Source: an uncultured Oscillospiraceae bacterium
GTDB taxonomy: Bacteria; Bacillota; Clostridia; Oscillospirales; Oscillospiraceae
Reading direction: 5' to 3'
DNA: 64,000 nt
Assembly: GCA_934591815.1 (NCBI GenBank)
Contig: CAKTPV010000007.1
Coordinates: forward strand, 38,919-102,918
Shown here: positions 26,816 through 38,000 of the stretch, piece after piece
How the letters are laid out: each line of letters begins with the position of its first letter
Position numbering within the stretch: the first letter of the stretch is position 1
Notes under the pieces: model-generated
The model's input: the letters and a program-made list of their open reading frames with translations, nothing else
Database searches by the model: none
Told to the model about the DNA's origin: nothing
Translations under genes and position numbers: made by a program

Positions 26816-28906
26816 TTACCATTCTCTGTAATAATTGCCGCTGGACTCGCCGTAGGCGCCGCCGGAGCCGTCATAGGCGCCGATGTCCTTGCCCATGGCC
26901 AGTGTGAAGCGCAGGCGCAGCACCGCGCCGTCCTGCGGCGCGTAGGATGCCATGCTGATGCCGGGATAGCCCCCGTTGACGGAGAACATCCACCCCGACC
27001 AGCGGTAGAAGTCGAATTCCCCCAGACGATCCTCCGAGGCAGGCGTCGGGTCGTATCCGGCGCCCTGTGCGTCCATGCCGTCCGCCACGATCAGTTCCTT
27101 CAGCTCCGGGTCGATCGAATAGCCGGTGCAGATGCCGGGGCCGCAGATGGCGGACAGGTATTCGCCCCGATCCAGGGCGGCGGTGTAGCCGTACTGCGCC
27201 AGCGCCTCCTCCAGAATGGTAAGGGCGCTGGTGCCGCCGGGAACGGTGATGGCGGTGGCCGGCACCAGCATACCAAGGCCCACGGTGGTGGCCTCCACGC
27301 TGATGGTGACGGTGATCTCCCCCGCCTTGTAGTACACCGTCCATGTGCGGGCGGCGCTGACGCCCTCATTGTCCACCGCGGTGACGGTGATGGTGTTGGC
27401 GCCCTCGTACAGCAGGTAGGCATCGTACCCGAACAAGCTGCCGGTCTGGGCAGTGGGGGCGGGGATGGCAGTACCGTTGACGGTGACGGTGAAATTGTTG
27501 CTGTAAAGCTGCTCACCCTTTCCGCTGCGTCCCTCCACCAGCAGAAGAACGGCGGGGTTCTTCAGCACCAGGCCGTCCGTCAGCCCCATGGTGGTGCCGT
27601 CTGCCTCGATCTGGGCGGAGATGGTGGGTGGGAGCAGCGCCTCGCCGCTGTCGGTGCGCCGGAAGCGCAGGATATAGCTGTATTCCCGGGAAGCGCCGTC
27701 CGAGTCGGTGTAGTACAGCGTCATAGTCACGGGAGCCCGGGCGTTCAGGGTCACGGCATAGCCGCCGTCGGCTCCCGGCGAAAGGCGGCGTCCGTCCAGA
27801 CGCAGCTCCTCCAGCCTCTCCAGGCCGGTGACGCCCTCCACGGACACCCAGACGCGGGCGCTTTCACTGCCGCCCTCCACGGTGACGGCCTCCGAGCCGT
27901 CGGCGGGTGTGTCACCGGTGATGGTGCGGGTCTGCCCGTCGGAGAACGCGGTGTCGATGCGGAAGGACGGGGCGGTATAGGTGACGGTGTATGTCTCCGT
28001 CAGGCCGATGCTCCCGCCGGCCTCCACGGTGATCTCATTATTTCCGGCACGCAGCACGGCGGTGTAGAGATCGCCGCTGCCGGTAACGGTACTGCCGTTG
28101 ACACGGACGGTCTGTACCGGCTGCTGCATATCGCCCTGTACCGCCACCGCCGAAAATGTCAGCGTCCGCTCCGCCACAGTCAGCCCGCGGAGGGAGGCGT
28201 GATCCGACGCCCGCTGGACGATCAGCAGCCACTGTCCGTCCAGATAGTACAGGGTGTAGGTGCGTGACGCCTTCACAACGCGCTCAGCCGTCTGGTACTG
28301 GGCGGTGACGGTGACGGTGTTGGCGCCGCCGGTCAGGGTAAGCGTTCCGGCGGCGGTATTGGCGGCATAGTCCGTGGCCGCGCCGTTGACGGCGACGGAC
28401 AGTCCCAGCACCTGCGCCTCCGGCTTCAGATGGCGTATGGTGAAGGGGTAGGCGGCTGCCGTCACTCGGTCGCCATCCACGATGGAGGTGGTGAACCACG
28501 CATCGCCCTCCTCTGGCTGCTCCGGCTGGCCGCCGGTCTCTCCGCCGGTATCCCGATCGGGCAGCTGGCCGCCGGAGCCACCGCCTCCGTCTATGATATT
28601 CTGTATATCATCCAGCCCGCCCTTATCCGACGGTTCGGTGGGCGGCATATCCGGCGGCTCCTCCGGCGCGTCGTCCGATATATCCGGCAGCGTGTTGGGC
28701 AGCCCGCCGGTGAGAGAGGCGTCGGTGCCCGCCAGTGCCTCCCCGTCGTACAGCAGCTCGCCCTCCGTCACCAGCGTGCGGGAGGCGGCCTGCACCTCCG
28801 TCTGCGGTGGGGCGGACGGCTCCATGCGGAGCGCCAGCCACACGGAGGCCAGTGCCAGTACCAGTGCCGCCGTCAGGCGCAGCGCCTGTATGACCCATTT
28901 TTTCAT
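26816..28906 (-). CDS. Membrane-anchored surface protein ending in DUF4430
   Basis: This 696-residue protein opens with a hydrophobic N-terminal helix (MKKWVIQALRLTAALVLALA) that may be an uncleaved anchor. An acidic, Pro/Gly-rich linker follows (about 60-135), then several beta-sandwich modules resembling cadherin-like or Ig-like repeats. The C-terminal DUF4430 domain (531-696) contains SALTILEEALAQYGY, WSGWMFSVNGGYPGI and LAMGKDIG. The last two motifs line up with those of the operon's lipoprotein. Start ATG 28906 overlaps the preceding stop (ATGA) and has AAGGAG. I infer an envelope-tethered corrinoid or ligand-binding protein. It lacks the toroid domain, so the binding mode would differ. 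Confidence 0.75.
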   Translation of the reverse strand: MKKWVIQALRLTAALVLALASVWLALRMEPSAPPQTEVQAASRTLVTEGELLYDGEALAGTDASLTGGLPNTLPDISDDAPEEPPDMPPTEPSDKGGLDDIQNIIDGGGGSGGQLPDRDTGGETGGQPEQPEEGDAWFTTSIVDGDRVTAAAYPFTIRHLKPEAQVLGLSVAVNGAATDYAANTAAGTLTLTGGANTVTVTAQYQTAERVVKASRTYTLYYLDGQWLLIVQRASDHASLRGLTVAERTLTFSAVAVQGDMQQPVQTVRVNGSTVTGSGDLYTAVLRAGNNEITVEAGGSIGLTETYTVTYTAPSFRIDTAFSDGQTRTITGDTPADGSEAVTVEGGSESARVWVSVEGVTGLERLEELRLDGRRLSPGADGGYAVTLNARAPVTMTLYYTDSDGASREYSYILRFRRTDSGEALLPPTISAQIEADGTTMGLTDGLVLKNPAVLLLVEGRSGKGEQLYSNNFTVTVNGTAIPAPTAQTGSLFGYDAYLLYEGANTITVTAVDNEGVSAARTWTVYYKAGEITVTISVEATTVGLGMLVPATAITVPGGTSALTILEEALAQYGYTAALDRGEYLSAICGPGICTGYSIDPELKELIVADGMDAQGAGYDPTPASEDRLGEFDFYRWSGWMFSVNGGYPGISMASYAPQDGAVLRLRFTLAMGKDIGAYDGSGGAYGESSGNYYREW

Positions 28907-31900
28907 GAGTACCACTCCTTACTGTTGTCCGACCGTTTCCGGACGGTACGGCGGGCGCCGGCAAACCATGCGCCGATAAAGGCGATGACGCCGCCGCAGA
29001 CCGCCACGCCCAGCGACATCCAGACAAGGCTCCAATCAAAGGCACGGGCCGCCGGCTCCAGCGCCGGGGACGGTGCGGCGGGTGCAACGGGAACCGGCTG
29101 CTCCGGCGGGGTCGGCTGTGCCGTCAGCACCTGATAGTCGCTCCACGCCGTGCGCAGACTTGCCAGCATCCCCGGCAACACCAATAGTCTCTGGGCGGTG
29201 GGCAGGGCGTCGTAGGCGTTCTGCGCCCGCTGGAGGGCGGCAAGGCTGTCGGGTGTCACCGTGCCGATGGCGGCGATCAGCGCCTCCACCTGCCGGGCAG
29301 CGGCCAGATCCTGTTCAAACCGGTGGCAGCGCTCCTGTGCCGCCAGCAGCGCCTCTGTCAAGGATACCAGCTTCTTCTGCACACGGGTGAGCTGGTCATA
29401 GGCCTCCTGCGCCCGCTGCACATTCCGCTGATACAGCATACCCTCGTCCAAGGTCAGCAGCTCCGGGACGGGGCCGATGGCGGTGATGAGAACCTCCGCC
29501 ACACCGGCGCAGTAGGTATCCAGCGCAGCGGTCATCTTCTCTGCGGTTCTGGCGTCATCCAGGGCCTGACGAGTCTCTCCAAACAGGTCGGTAAGCCGTA
29601 TCGTCACATCGGCGTAGGCTCTTTTGTCCTCCCACGTCCATTTTTCCAGCTTCTCCACGCTCTGTCGGTAGAGCGCCAGCAGCGCCTGCAATTCCGGAAG
29701 CTTGCCGTAATAGAGCAGCAGCCCCCGCTGCGTATCCGTGAGAGCTGCGGCGGCACGCTCCGCCGCCGGAAGCTGCTCCTCCAGCTCCTTCATGGTGATG
29801 CCGTCCATATCCAGCAGCAGGCAGTCCACCACACCGGCGGCAAAGCCGTCCGGCACGGTGTCCGTCTCCACGGCAGCGGTACAGTCCGCCAGCGCCGCGC
29901 ACTGCTTTTTATACAGGGTGTTCAGTTCCTTTGCGATGTACGGATAGGCCCTGCGCGCCGCCTTATAGAGCGCCGTCAGTTTTTCTTTAGCGGCGGCAAT
30001 GGCCTGCTGCAGCAGCTCCGGAGAGGTCAGCGCGGCCATGGCATCGTCATAGGCGGACAGGATACCGTCCGTACTCTCCGCGCCGCGGATGACACCGGCG
30101 GTATCCGCCAGCATCTGCCGCAGCGTCTGCCGCTGGGCGGCGGAGGCATAAGGCTCCACATACCGGGTGTAATACGTCTCCAGATAGGCGATGGCGGTCT
30201 CGCGGCTGCGGCTCTCCAAAAGCTGCCAGTCAAACAGCGGATAGCCGCCATTCAGACCGCCGATGCTGCGCACAAGGCCGGGGAACACCTCCGGCGGCAG
30301 CGTATCCCGCAGGGCGACGCTGTCGCCCTGGCTGCTGCGCCAGCCCAGAGGGGCGCGGGCGCAGCCTGCCAGCACCGTCAGCCCGTCCCGGTAGCAGCCG
30401 TCCAGCGGATAGCCCGCCAGCGAGCCGATCCGCTGGGTAGATGCACCGGTACGCAGGACGCCCGCGTTGTAGCAATTCTGCACCGCAAGGGCGCTGTTGC
30501 CGGCGTAGGAGGGGATGCTGGCGGCGTAGTCGCCGCTCTCGCCGCCCAGAATTCCGCCGACGATGGTGTGACCGGCGACAACGCCGGTGTTGTAGCACCT
30601 GTCGATGGTGACGCTTCCGGAGGCAGCCAGCCCGGCGATGCCGCCGGTGCCCCCCCGCCGGAGCAGCGAGGCGGCGGTGTCGTTGGATACCTGCCCCTGA
30701 TTGGCGCACTGCGTCACGGTGATAGCGGCGTCTCCCCCGTCCAGACGGCCTGCGATGCCGCCCACGCCGGCGGCGCGGCCAACGGTGACCGTGCCGGTGT
30801 TGACGCAGCGCGTCAGCACCGCAGCGGACGTGATGCTGCCTGCGATGCCGCCTGCACCGCCCTGTCCGCCGCCGCCCGGATGGCGGCTGCCCGCCGCCAG
30901 CGTCACGGTAAGGCTGCCCTCGCTGCGGCAGTCCGCCAGGTGATGCTCGCCGTCACCGGCAAGGCGTCCGGCAACACCGCCCAGCGCCGCGGAGCGGCTG
31001 GCATCGGCATTAGGCAGCGAGGCGGTGATATCCACCTGCGCGGTGCAGCCCTCCACGGCCGTGCCGCCGTCAGCACGGCCCAGCAGACCGCCGACGCTGA
31101 GCATCTCCGGTATATCGGCCATATCCGCACCGGCTAGGTCTATGGTGCCGGACACGGTGAGATCGCGCAGCACGGCGTTCTCCGCCGCGCTGAAAAGTCC
31201 CAGCGCCGCGCGGCCGGACAGTGCGCCGATGTAGAGGCCGGACACGGTGTACCCTTGCCCGTCCAGCGTGCCGGTGAAGGGCGCGGACGTGCCGATGCCG
31301 CACCACGGCTGATAGCTCAGATCGATATTCGCCGTCAGCACGGCGCAAAGCCCGCGCTCCGTCCCGCCGTTCACCGTCTGCGCCAGCCATGCCAGCTCCT
31401 GCGCGGTGCCGATGCGGTAGGGCGCGTCGGCGGTGCCGCTGCCGTCAGGCCGCTGCACGGAGACGCCGTCCCAGTCGCCGGTGCTGTCCAGCAGGCGGCG
31501 GATACGGGGCAGCGCCTCGCCATAGGCCGTCTCCACGGCGGCGGACGCCTCCTCCAGCGCCTCCGCCACAGCCCCGTAGGCGGGCAGCGCGGAAAAATCC
31601 CTGTTCGCCGCTTCCCGGATGGCGGCGGCGGAATAGGCCAGCGCCGCCGTGATCTGCTGGCGGCGGGCAGCGGGATACTGCGCCAGCTCGCCTGCCAGCG
31701 CAGACAGCGCGGCAATACGGCTGTCCGCCAGTGCGGACAGCGTCTGCTGCGCCCGGGTATGGGCCAGCTCCAGCGCCATGGCGGCGGCCCTGTCCATATC
31801 CGGCGGCACATCCGTCTGCCGGAAGGAGGCGGCCAGCCGGGACAGCGCCTGCCGCGCGTCGGCATACAGGGCGTCCACCGCCTGCACCGCGTCGGCGCGC

Positions 31901-34900
31901 TGCATTTGCAGACACCAGTCCTCGTAGGCGCACAGCAGCGCCGCCATATCCTCCAGTGTGTAGCTCTTCTGATAGATAAAGGTGTTGTACAGCTCCTGCC
32001 CCTTGCGGGCGGGATAGGTGGGGACGCGCTGAAGCAGGCCGTCCAATCGGTCAGTACCCATGTAGGTCTGGCGCAGCAGCTCCACGCCCCGCAGCGTAAC
32101 GGCGGCTGCCACGTCCTTTGCCGCCTGTGCCAGCAGCTTCTCCACCTGCGCTGCTTCCTCCGGGCCGTAGAGCCGGGCGGCGGCGTAATCGCTCATATCC
32201 GCCAGCAGCTGCACCCCGGCTGCCGCTGCGCCGGTCAGCACTCCCTTGAGCTGCGTCTCGCAGTCGGTCAGGAGCGTCTGCGTCTCCTCAGCGGAGGCGG
32301 ACAGCTCCACCCTCCGCAGATAGGTCAGCAGGATGTCGTTGTAGACGGCGCTCTGCGCCGCGCCGTAGATGGTAAAGCGGGTGTCGGTGGGTGTGATGCG
32401 CTTGGCGATCAGGGTGCGGGAGGCGGTGGTCTTATCCCAACGGCTGCCGGAGGGTGTCACGTCCGGTGTAAGGACAGATACCCGTGCAGCGTCCTCGGCG
32501 GTGGTGCCAAGCGTCTCCGCCACGCCCCAGAGCCGGTTAGCAGACGCGCTCTGCCCGTGGGTGACGCGGCCCGTCTTCCAGTTGCCGATCAAGCCGCCGC
32601 AGGCCGTTCCTCCGGTGGTGCCTCCGGCGGTGACGGTACCGCTGTTGTACAGGTAGGACAACGCCGCAAGGCCGGTATAGCCGCCGTCCTCCACGGCGCC
32701 GACCCACCCGGCGATACCACCTGTGCCGCAGGCGTTGCCGCTGCTGCCGCTGATGCTGCCGTGGTTGACCGCGTGGGTCACCACCACGTCCAGCTCATCG
32801 GAGAAATGGTTGTTCTTGTCGAGACGGCCCGCGATGCCGCCCACGCCGATGGTGCCGGAGACGGCGGCGCGGTTCTCACACTCCCGGAGCTGCGCCCCGC
32901 CGGTGAGAAATCCCGCGATACCGCCCACGCTGCGCAGGCCCGCCACCGTTCCCTCGCTGCGGCAATAGCGCACCACGGCGTTCTGCCGCACCGTACCGGC
33001 GATGCCGCCGGCGTTGGACAGCTCGCCGTGCAGCGTGCCGAAGCTCACACAGCCATCCACGATGCCGCTGCCGCCTGCCTGTCCCACAATGCCGCCCACA
33101 TGGACGGCGGGGCGCATGCCGGCGTCGGTGATATGCACCGATGTCTCACAGCGGTAGATCACGCCGGTGCTGCGGCCCGCGATGCCGCCGGCGGCGTAAT
33201 TGAGGATGCGGTTGCCGCCGCTGTCAGGCTGGTCGCAAACGATGCTGCCCGCCAGGCGGACGTTGCGGATCACACCGCCGTCCGACACGGTGCCGAACAA
33301 GCCGGTATAGCTGCGCTCTGCGGCGGCGGGATCGGTGACGGACAGGCCATGAATGATGAAGCCGCCGCCGTCAAAGGTGCCGCAGTAGCCGCCGGAGGTG
33401 TCCACGCCGGTGGAGGCTCCGATGGGCGTCCACGGCATATCGCTAAGATCCAGCGGCTCCGTGACACGGGCGCACAAAGCGGTGCTGCCTTCGTTGACCC
33501 GGTCAGCAAACCACGCCAGCTCCGCGCCGGTGGTGATGAGAAACGGCTCGTTGTCCGTTCCCGCACCGCTGGGGCGGCGTCTCGCAGCGCCATCCCAGCG
33601 TTTATCCGCAGAAACGCCATTGCCGCCGATGGTGTTTTCCACACCGGCGGCGGTCTGCTCCATGGCCGTGCGGCTCTCCGCCGCATGGCGCTGTATTTCA
33701 TCTATATCCCCGGCGGCCTCCAGCGCCGCCAGCGCCTCGCTGCGCTGACGCTCCAGCTGGGCAGCGGCCTCCTCTGCCGTCTGCCGCGCCGCGCCGTACA
33801 GCTCGTACCAGAGGCCGGTGCGTCCCGTCACCGCCGTCAAGCGCGTCTGCACACGGGCGACGGCGGCGGCAAAGGCGTCCTCCACCTCTCCGGCGGCAGT
33901 CTGCCGGGCAGCCGCCAGACGCTCCTCGTCCGACAGCGGCTGCTCCCAGCGGAGCAGCGGCCATCCCTGCTCCGGCGGCAGCAGGAAGGTGCAGCCGTCG
34001 GACAGGTCGTCTGTACCGGCGTTGAGCGACGCCAGCAGCGCCTCACGGCGGTCGGCGCCGTACTCTGTGAACAGGCCGGAATCCGGCAGGAAAAAGGCGT
34101 CGTCGCTGCCTACCGGCGCGGCGATCCAGAAGCAGCGGCTGCCCGTCAGGGAGCCGCCATCCTCCACCGCGCCGCAGAGAGCGCCCGCTATATCGGCGGA
34201 CACCCGCCGCTGCGTCCCCCACGCGGTCAGCGCGGCGCTGCGGTCTCGCGGCGAGGCGGCCGACCAGCAGCTCTGCACCGCAGCGTCGCCGCCAACACCG
34301 CCGATAAGTCCGCCGGCGCACATCCCCTCTTCCCCGCCGCCGGCAACGTCCGCCGCCTGATAGCACGCCCGCATCGCCATGACGGCGTAGGGCTCCTGCC
34401 GTCCCACAAGACCTCCGGCATAGACGGCGGCGGGCGCGTGGATGTCTCCGCCGCCCACGCATCCGATGACCGTCAGGCTCCCGCTGCGCTGGAGTGCCAC
34501 AAGACCTCCCACCGCCGCATCAGAGGCGGCTATATCCAGCGCGCTCTGATTTTTGCAGGCGGTGACGGTCACATCCCCGTCGGCGGTGCCGACGAGGGCG
34601 GCGGCATAGCTGATGCCGCTTTCCGCACCGGCGGATACGGAGCCGGCCAGCAGCAGATCGGTAAAGGACGCGCCGTCCGCCTCCGGAAAGAGTGCCAGAG
34701 CGGCGGTATCCTCCTCCGCTGTCAGCGCCAGCGTCACCGTGTGGCCACCTCCGTCAAGGCTGCCGGTAAAGACGGCGGCAAACGGTGTCGTCACCGTTAT
34801 ATCCTCCGTCAGGCGGTAGCAGCCGCCGGGGTCCATGGCGGCAAATTCCGCCGCCGTGGCGATGGGCTGCGCTCCCTCCTCTCCGGCGGGGGCGGCCCAT

Positions 34901-34968
34901 ATAGTCGCCGGCAGCAGACCCAGCGCCAGCGCGCCGGTCAGCAGCAGGGCGATGATCCTCTTTCTCAT
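28903..34968 (-). CDS. Giant membrane-anchored GLUG-repeat protein
   Basis: This 2021-residue protein has a signal peptide (MRKRIIALLLTGALALGLLP, cleavage after ATIWA) and a C-terminal transmembrane anchor (about 1980-2004) followed by a basic tail, so it spans the wall from the membrane. Repeated blocks of beta-helix-type GLUG motifs (DIDLSY...GTFDGGGF, VGGIAGRL, ENRAAVSGTIGVGGIAG) alternate with long alpha-helical, FIVAR-like spacers (for example around 350-440 and near the C-terminus). GLUG and FIVAR modules occur in adhesins and stalk proteins. No dockerin or catalytic domain is seen. It overlaps the next gene by four bases. It may act as the membrane stalk of the complex. Confidence 0.75.
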   Translation of the reverse strand: MRKRIIALLLTGALALGLLPATIWAAPAGEEGAQPIATAAEFAAMDPGGCYRLTEDITVTTPFAAVFTGSLDGGGHTVTLALTAEEDTAALALFPEADGASFTDLLLAGSVSAGAESGISYAAALVGTADGDVTVTACKNQSALDIAASDAAVGGLVALQRSGSLTVIGCVGGGDIHAPAAVYAGGLVGRQEPYAVMAMRACYQAADVAGGGEEGMCAGGLIGGVGGDAAVQSCWSAASPRDRSAALTAWGTQRRVSADIAGALCGAVEDGGSLTGSRCFWIAAPVGSDDAFFLPDSGLFTEYGADRREALLASLNAGTDDLSDGCTFLLPPEQGWPLLRWEQPLSDEERLAAARQTAAGEVEDAFAAAVARVQTRLTAVTGRTGLWYELYGAARQTAEEAAAQLERQRSEALAALEAAGDIDEIQRHAAESRTAMEQTAAGVENTIGGNGVSADKRWDGAARRRPSGAGTDNEPFLITTGAELAWFADRVNEGSTALCARVTEPLDLSDMPWTPIGASTGVDTSGGYCGTFDGGGFIIHGLSVTDPAAAERSYTGLFGTVSDGGVIRNVRLAGSIVCDQPDSGGNRILNYAAGGIAGRSTGVIYRCETSVHITDAGMRPAVHVGGIVGQAGGSGIVDGCVSFGTLHGELSNAGGIAGTVRQNAVVRYCRSEGTVAGLRSVGGIAGFLTGGAQLRECENRAAVSGTIGVGGIAGRLDKNNHFSDELDVVVTHAVNHGSISGSSGNACGTGGIAGWVGAVEDGGYTGLAALSYLYNSGTVTAGGTTGGTACGGLIGNWKTGRVTHGQSASANRLWGVAETLGTTAEDAARVSVLTPDVTPSGSRWDKTTASRTLIAKRITPTDTRFTIYGAAQSAVYNDILLTYLRRVELSASAEETQTLLTDCETQLKGVLTGAAAAGVQLLADMSDYAAARLYGPEEAAQVEKLLAQAAKDVAAAVTLRGVELLRQTYMGTDRLDGLLQRVPTYPARKGQELYNTFIYQKSYTLEDMAALLCAYEDWCLQMQRADAVQAVDALYADARQALSRLAASFRQTDVPPDMDRAAAMALELAHTRAQQTLSALADSRIAALSALAGELAQYPAARRQQITAALAYSAAAIREAANRDFSALPAYGAVAEALEEASAAVETAYGEALPRIRRLLDSTGDWDGVSVQRPDGSGTADAPYRIGTAQELAWLAQTVNGGTERGLCAVLTANIDLSYQPWCGIGTSAPFTGTLDGQGYTVSGLYIGALSGRAALGLFSAAENAVLRDLTVSGTIDLAGADMADIPEMLSVGGLLGRADGGTAVEGCTAQVDITASLPNADASRSAALGGVAGRLAGDGEHHLADCRSEGSLTVTLAAGSRHPGGGGQGGAGGIAGSITSAAVLTRCVNTGTVTVGRAAGVGGIAGRLDGGDAAITVTQCANQGQVSNDTAASLLRRGGTGGIAGLAASGSVTIDRCYNTGVVAGHTIVGGILGGESGDYAASIPSYAGNSALAVQNCYNAGVLRTGASTQRIGSLAGYPLDGCYRDGLTVLAGCARAPLGWRSSQGDSVALRDTLPPEVFPGLVRSIGGLNGGYPLFDWQLLESRSRETAIAYLETYYTRYVEPYASAAQRQTLRQMLADTAGVIRGAESTDGILSAYDDAMAALTSPELLQQAIAAAKEKLTALYKAARRAYPYIAKELNTLYKKQCAALADCTAAVETDTVPDGFAAGVVDCLLLDMDGITMKELEEQLPAAERAAAALTDTQRGLLLYYGKLPELQALLALYRQSVEKLEKWTWEDKRAYADVTIRLTDLFGETRQALDDARTAEKMTAALDTYCAGVAEVLITAIGPVPELLTLDEGMLYQRNVQRAQEAYDQLTRVQKKLVSLTEALLAAQERCHRFEQDLAAARQVEALIAAIGTVTPDSLAALQRAQNAYDALPTAQRLLVLPGMLASLRTAWSDYQVLTAQPTPPEQPVPVAPAAPSPALEPAARAFDWSLVWMSLGVAVCGGVIAFIGAWFAGARRTVRKRSDNSKEWYS

Positions 34969-35002
34969 GGTTTTTTCTCCTGTTCACGGGCGGCGCGGCA
35001 TC

Positions 35003-38000
35003 TTACCGGCCCGTATCGGTCAGATATGCGGCATAGATCTGCGCCGCGTCGTTTTGATCCACCAGACCGTCGCCGTTGATGTCCGCCCGGAGCATCTGCT
35101 CGTCAGTGAGCGTCAGTCTCCCGTTGACATGGCCGTAGACCAGCGCGGCGTCCACATCGTCCACCACCCCGTCACCGTTGACATCACCGGCAGCGACAGT
35201 GCTGATGGTCAGCGACAGCATGACGGAGGGCTTCACGCAGGCAACACCGGTCTGGCCGTCGGCGTTCTGGTACATGGCGTAGGGGAACTCCAGCCGGAAG
35301 CGGGTGTCCTCCGCCGTCAGAGGCGCAGTGCTCCATGTGACGTACTTTGTTACGTCCCGCGTATAGCCGTTGGCGTAGTGCGCCGTGATCCGCATCCCGG
35401 CGGGGTCGAAGCTCTCGCCCTCCCGGTACGCCGTCTTGTCCGGCGCGGCGGTGATCTCCAGCTTTGTGATGGTGCTGGTCAGCGCCATCAGGAAGGCGGA
35501 GTCGTTCTTGAAGTAGATGGTGCCGCTCTCATCGGTGATGGGGCTGCATATGGCGTACTGCTGCTGGGCGCCGCTGGGGGTGAACAGCACAGGCGCCGTG
35601 TCGTAGGTGACGGTCTGCCCACCGGCCACGATGGTCTCCGGCGTGGTGACATCCGGCGCGGTCTGCCCCGGCTTGTCCCGCAGCAGCCGCAGCTTGCCGG
35701 GGGTGAAGTTGTCAAAGAAATATACATACACATAGCCCGTCTCCGCCTCATAGGCGGTGGTCAGCAGCGCGCTGGTCTGGGGATAGCCCTGCGTGCGGAC
35801 GGTGTAGGCGATGCGCCAGGACGCCAGATCGACGACGGTGATGTTGTGGCCGGAATAGGCCTTGAACTGTCCCACGCCGGACACGCCCACATATGCCCGG
35901 CCGTTATACACGGTGGGGGTAGAGGTGCTCATGGCGGGATTGGCGGCGTCATTGGCGTAGTTGTACAGCTTCAGCCCCCGCAGGCTGCCCGGCTCGAAGG
36001 CGCCGTCATTCCGCAGGCCGATGCGATAGAAGTAGCCGCCCTTGGAGGTGAAATAGCACTGTCCGTTGTCGTAGGTCACGGCACTTCGCAGATCGCCCGG
36101 CTCCGCCATGGTGACGGCATCCTGCAAAAAGCCGGTTTTGGGCGACAGCGACAGCAGCCGGGCGTGTCCGGTGACATAGCCGTTGGCGCCGTCGTCCGTC
36201 GGCACCACCACGGCGGTATCGCAGACATAAGCCCCCGCCCAGTAGAAGCCGCCCTTGGAGGTATACGTCCATGTGGCCAGCTTGGCCTCGTCGCCCCGCG
36301 CGGGGTCCTCATCGGTGACGCTGAGGCAGACATAATTGGCGTCCTTCTCCTCGCCGTTCCAGAACCCGGTGTAGAGGTAGCCGTCGTGGTAGACGATGGG
36401 GCTGTTGGGCTGCCCCTTCAGCGGATCGCGGTAGATCCACACGGAGCGGAGCGTCACGGCGTCAAACGCCTGTATGGTGCCGTCGGACAGGCCCACGAAG
36501 ATCATGCCCTCGGCGTAGGTGGGGTTGTTGATGGCGAAGCTGGAGCTGTGATCCATAGCGCCGGTGGCCAGCACCTGGCCGGATACGGCGTCCACCTTGT
36601 ACAGCGTGGAGCGGGCGTAGGTGTACAGGCAGCCATCCACCAGAATGGGACAGCCGCAGGCGTCAGCGCCGTAGCCCTCGCCCAATTGGGTGGCCCAGCT
36701 CAGCATGGCCTGCTCATCCGATGCAGGCACAGGCGCGCTCACCACGCCGTTGTTGCTCCTGTCTGCCCGGAAGGAGGGCCATGCGGCATCCAGCATCTGC
36801 TTTTCACCGGCAACGCGGGTCAGGCGGATGGGTACCACCGTATCGGTATCCGGCGCCGTATAGTCCGCGGAAACGCCGGCGCAGCCATGGCAGGTGACGG
36901 TGTAGCGGTACGTCACGCCGGGCATCAGGCTCCACACGTTATCGCGGGTCGGAGCGATACGCTTACCGCTGCGGGTGTCCGTCAGGAACACCGTGGCGCC
37001 GGCGGGGTCAGCGGCAAAGGTCACATTCACCGGCTCCTGCTTGCGGACGGTAACGGTATAGACCGCCGGGACAGCGGCGCTGTTCGCCCCGCAGACGCGG
37101 ATCGTCACCGTCTCGCTGTCCTTGGCAGGATTTAGCGTTGCCTCCACATCGGCGGAGCCGTCGTACCGGATGCCGTTCACCTCCGCCGTATAGCCGCTGC
37201 CCACAAAGGTACCGGCGACGGACAGCGCCGTCAGACCCTTGGGTACGGTGACGGTATAGGCCGTGTCCTCGCTGCGGAACGCGCAGAGCGCACCGGAGGC
37301 GTCGCACAGGCGCAGTTCCTCCCCGTCGGCGCGGAGGGCCATGGTCTTGAGCTGCGTCCGGCGAACCAGATGCAGCGTATGCTCCTGATAATACTCCACG
37401 TCGGAGACGGTCTTGGAAAGGCGCACGGTCACCGTCTGGCTGTTGTCGCCGGTGGCCACGCACTGACCCATCATGACGGCGCTGCCGGAGTCGCTGACAG
37501 GGTACTTGATGACAACGGATGCCGCCCGTCCGGTGGAGGTCTTATAATAACAGGCGGTCGCCGTATAGCCGGAGGCCACCGTCGCCTGCATATACAGGCG
37601 CTGCTGGTTGTCGGGGATGGTATAGGTCAGGGTGCGCCGGGCGGGTGAGAAGCCCTCCGCGCTGTCGTGCGTCTTTCGGGTGGCGGCGGGCGCGCTGTCA
37701 TACAGCGCCAGCGCCGTCAGCGCGTCCACCCGCTCCGGCTGCGGCGCGGTCATGGACAGTCCGGCGGACGCGGTAAACGCCCGGTCGGCACGGTACACGC
37801 CGCCGACGGCGGCGGTGCAGGTATAGGCCGCACCGGGCAGCAGCCGGTACACATCGCCCGTCGGGGTGATCTCCGCACCGGCGGCATTGGTCACACTCAC
37901 CGCCGTATCCCCAGAGGGCGCGGCAATCCGCACCGGCACGGCCTCCACTCTTTGCAGATGCAGGGTGTACACGCTGGTGCGGCCACCGGCGGTGACGGAT

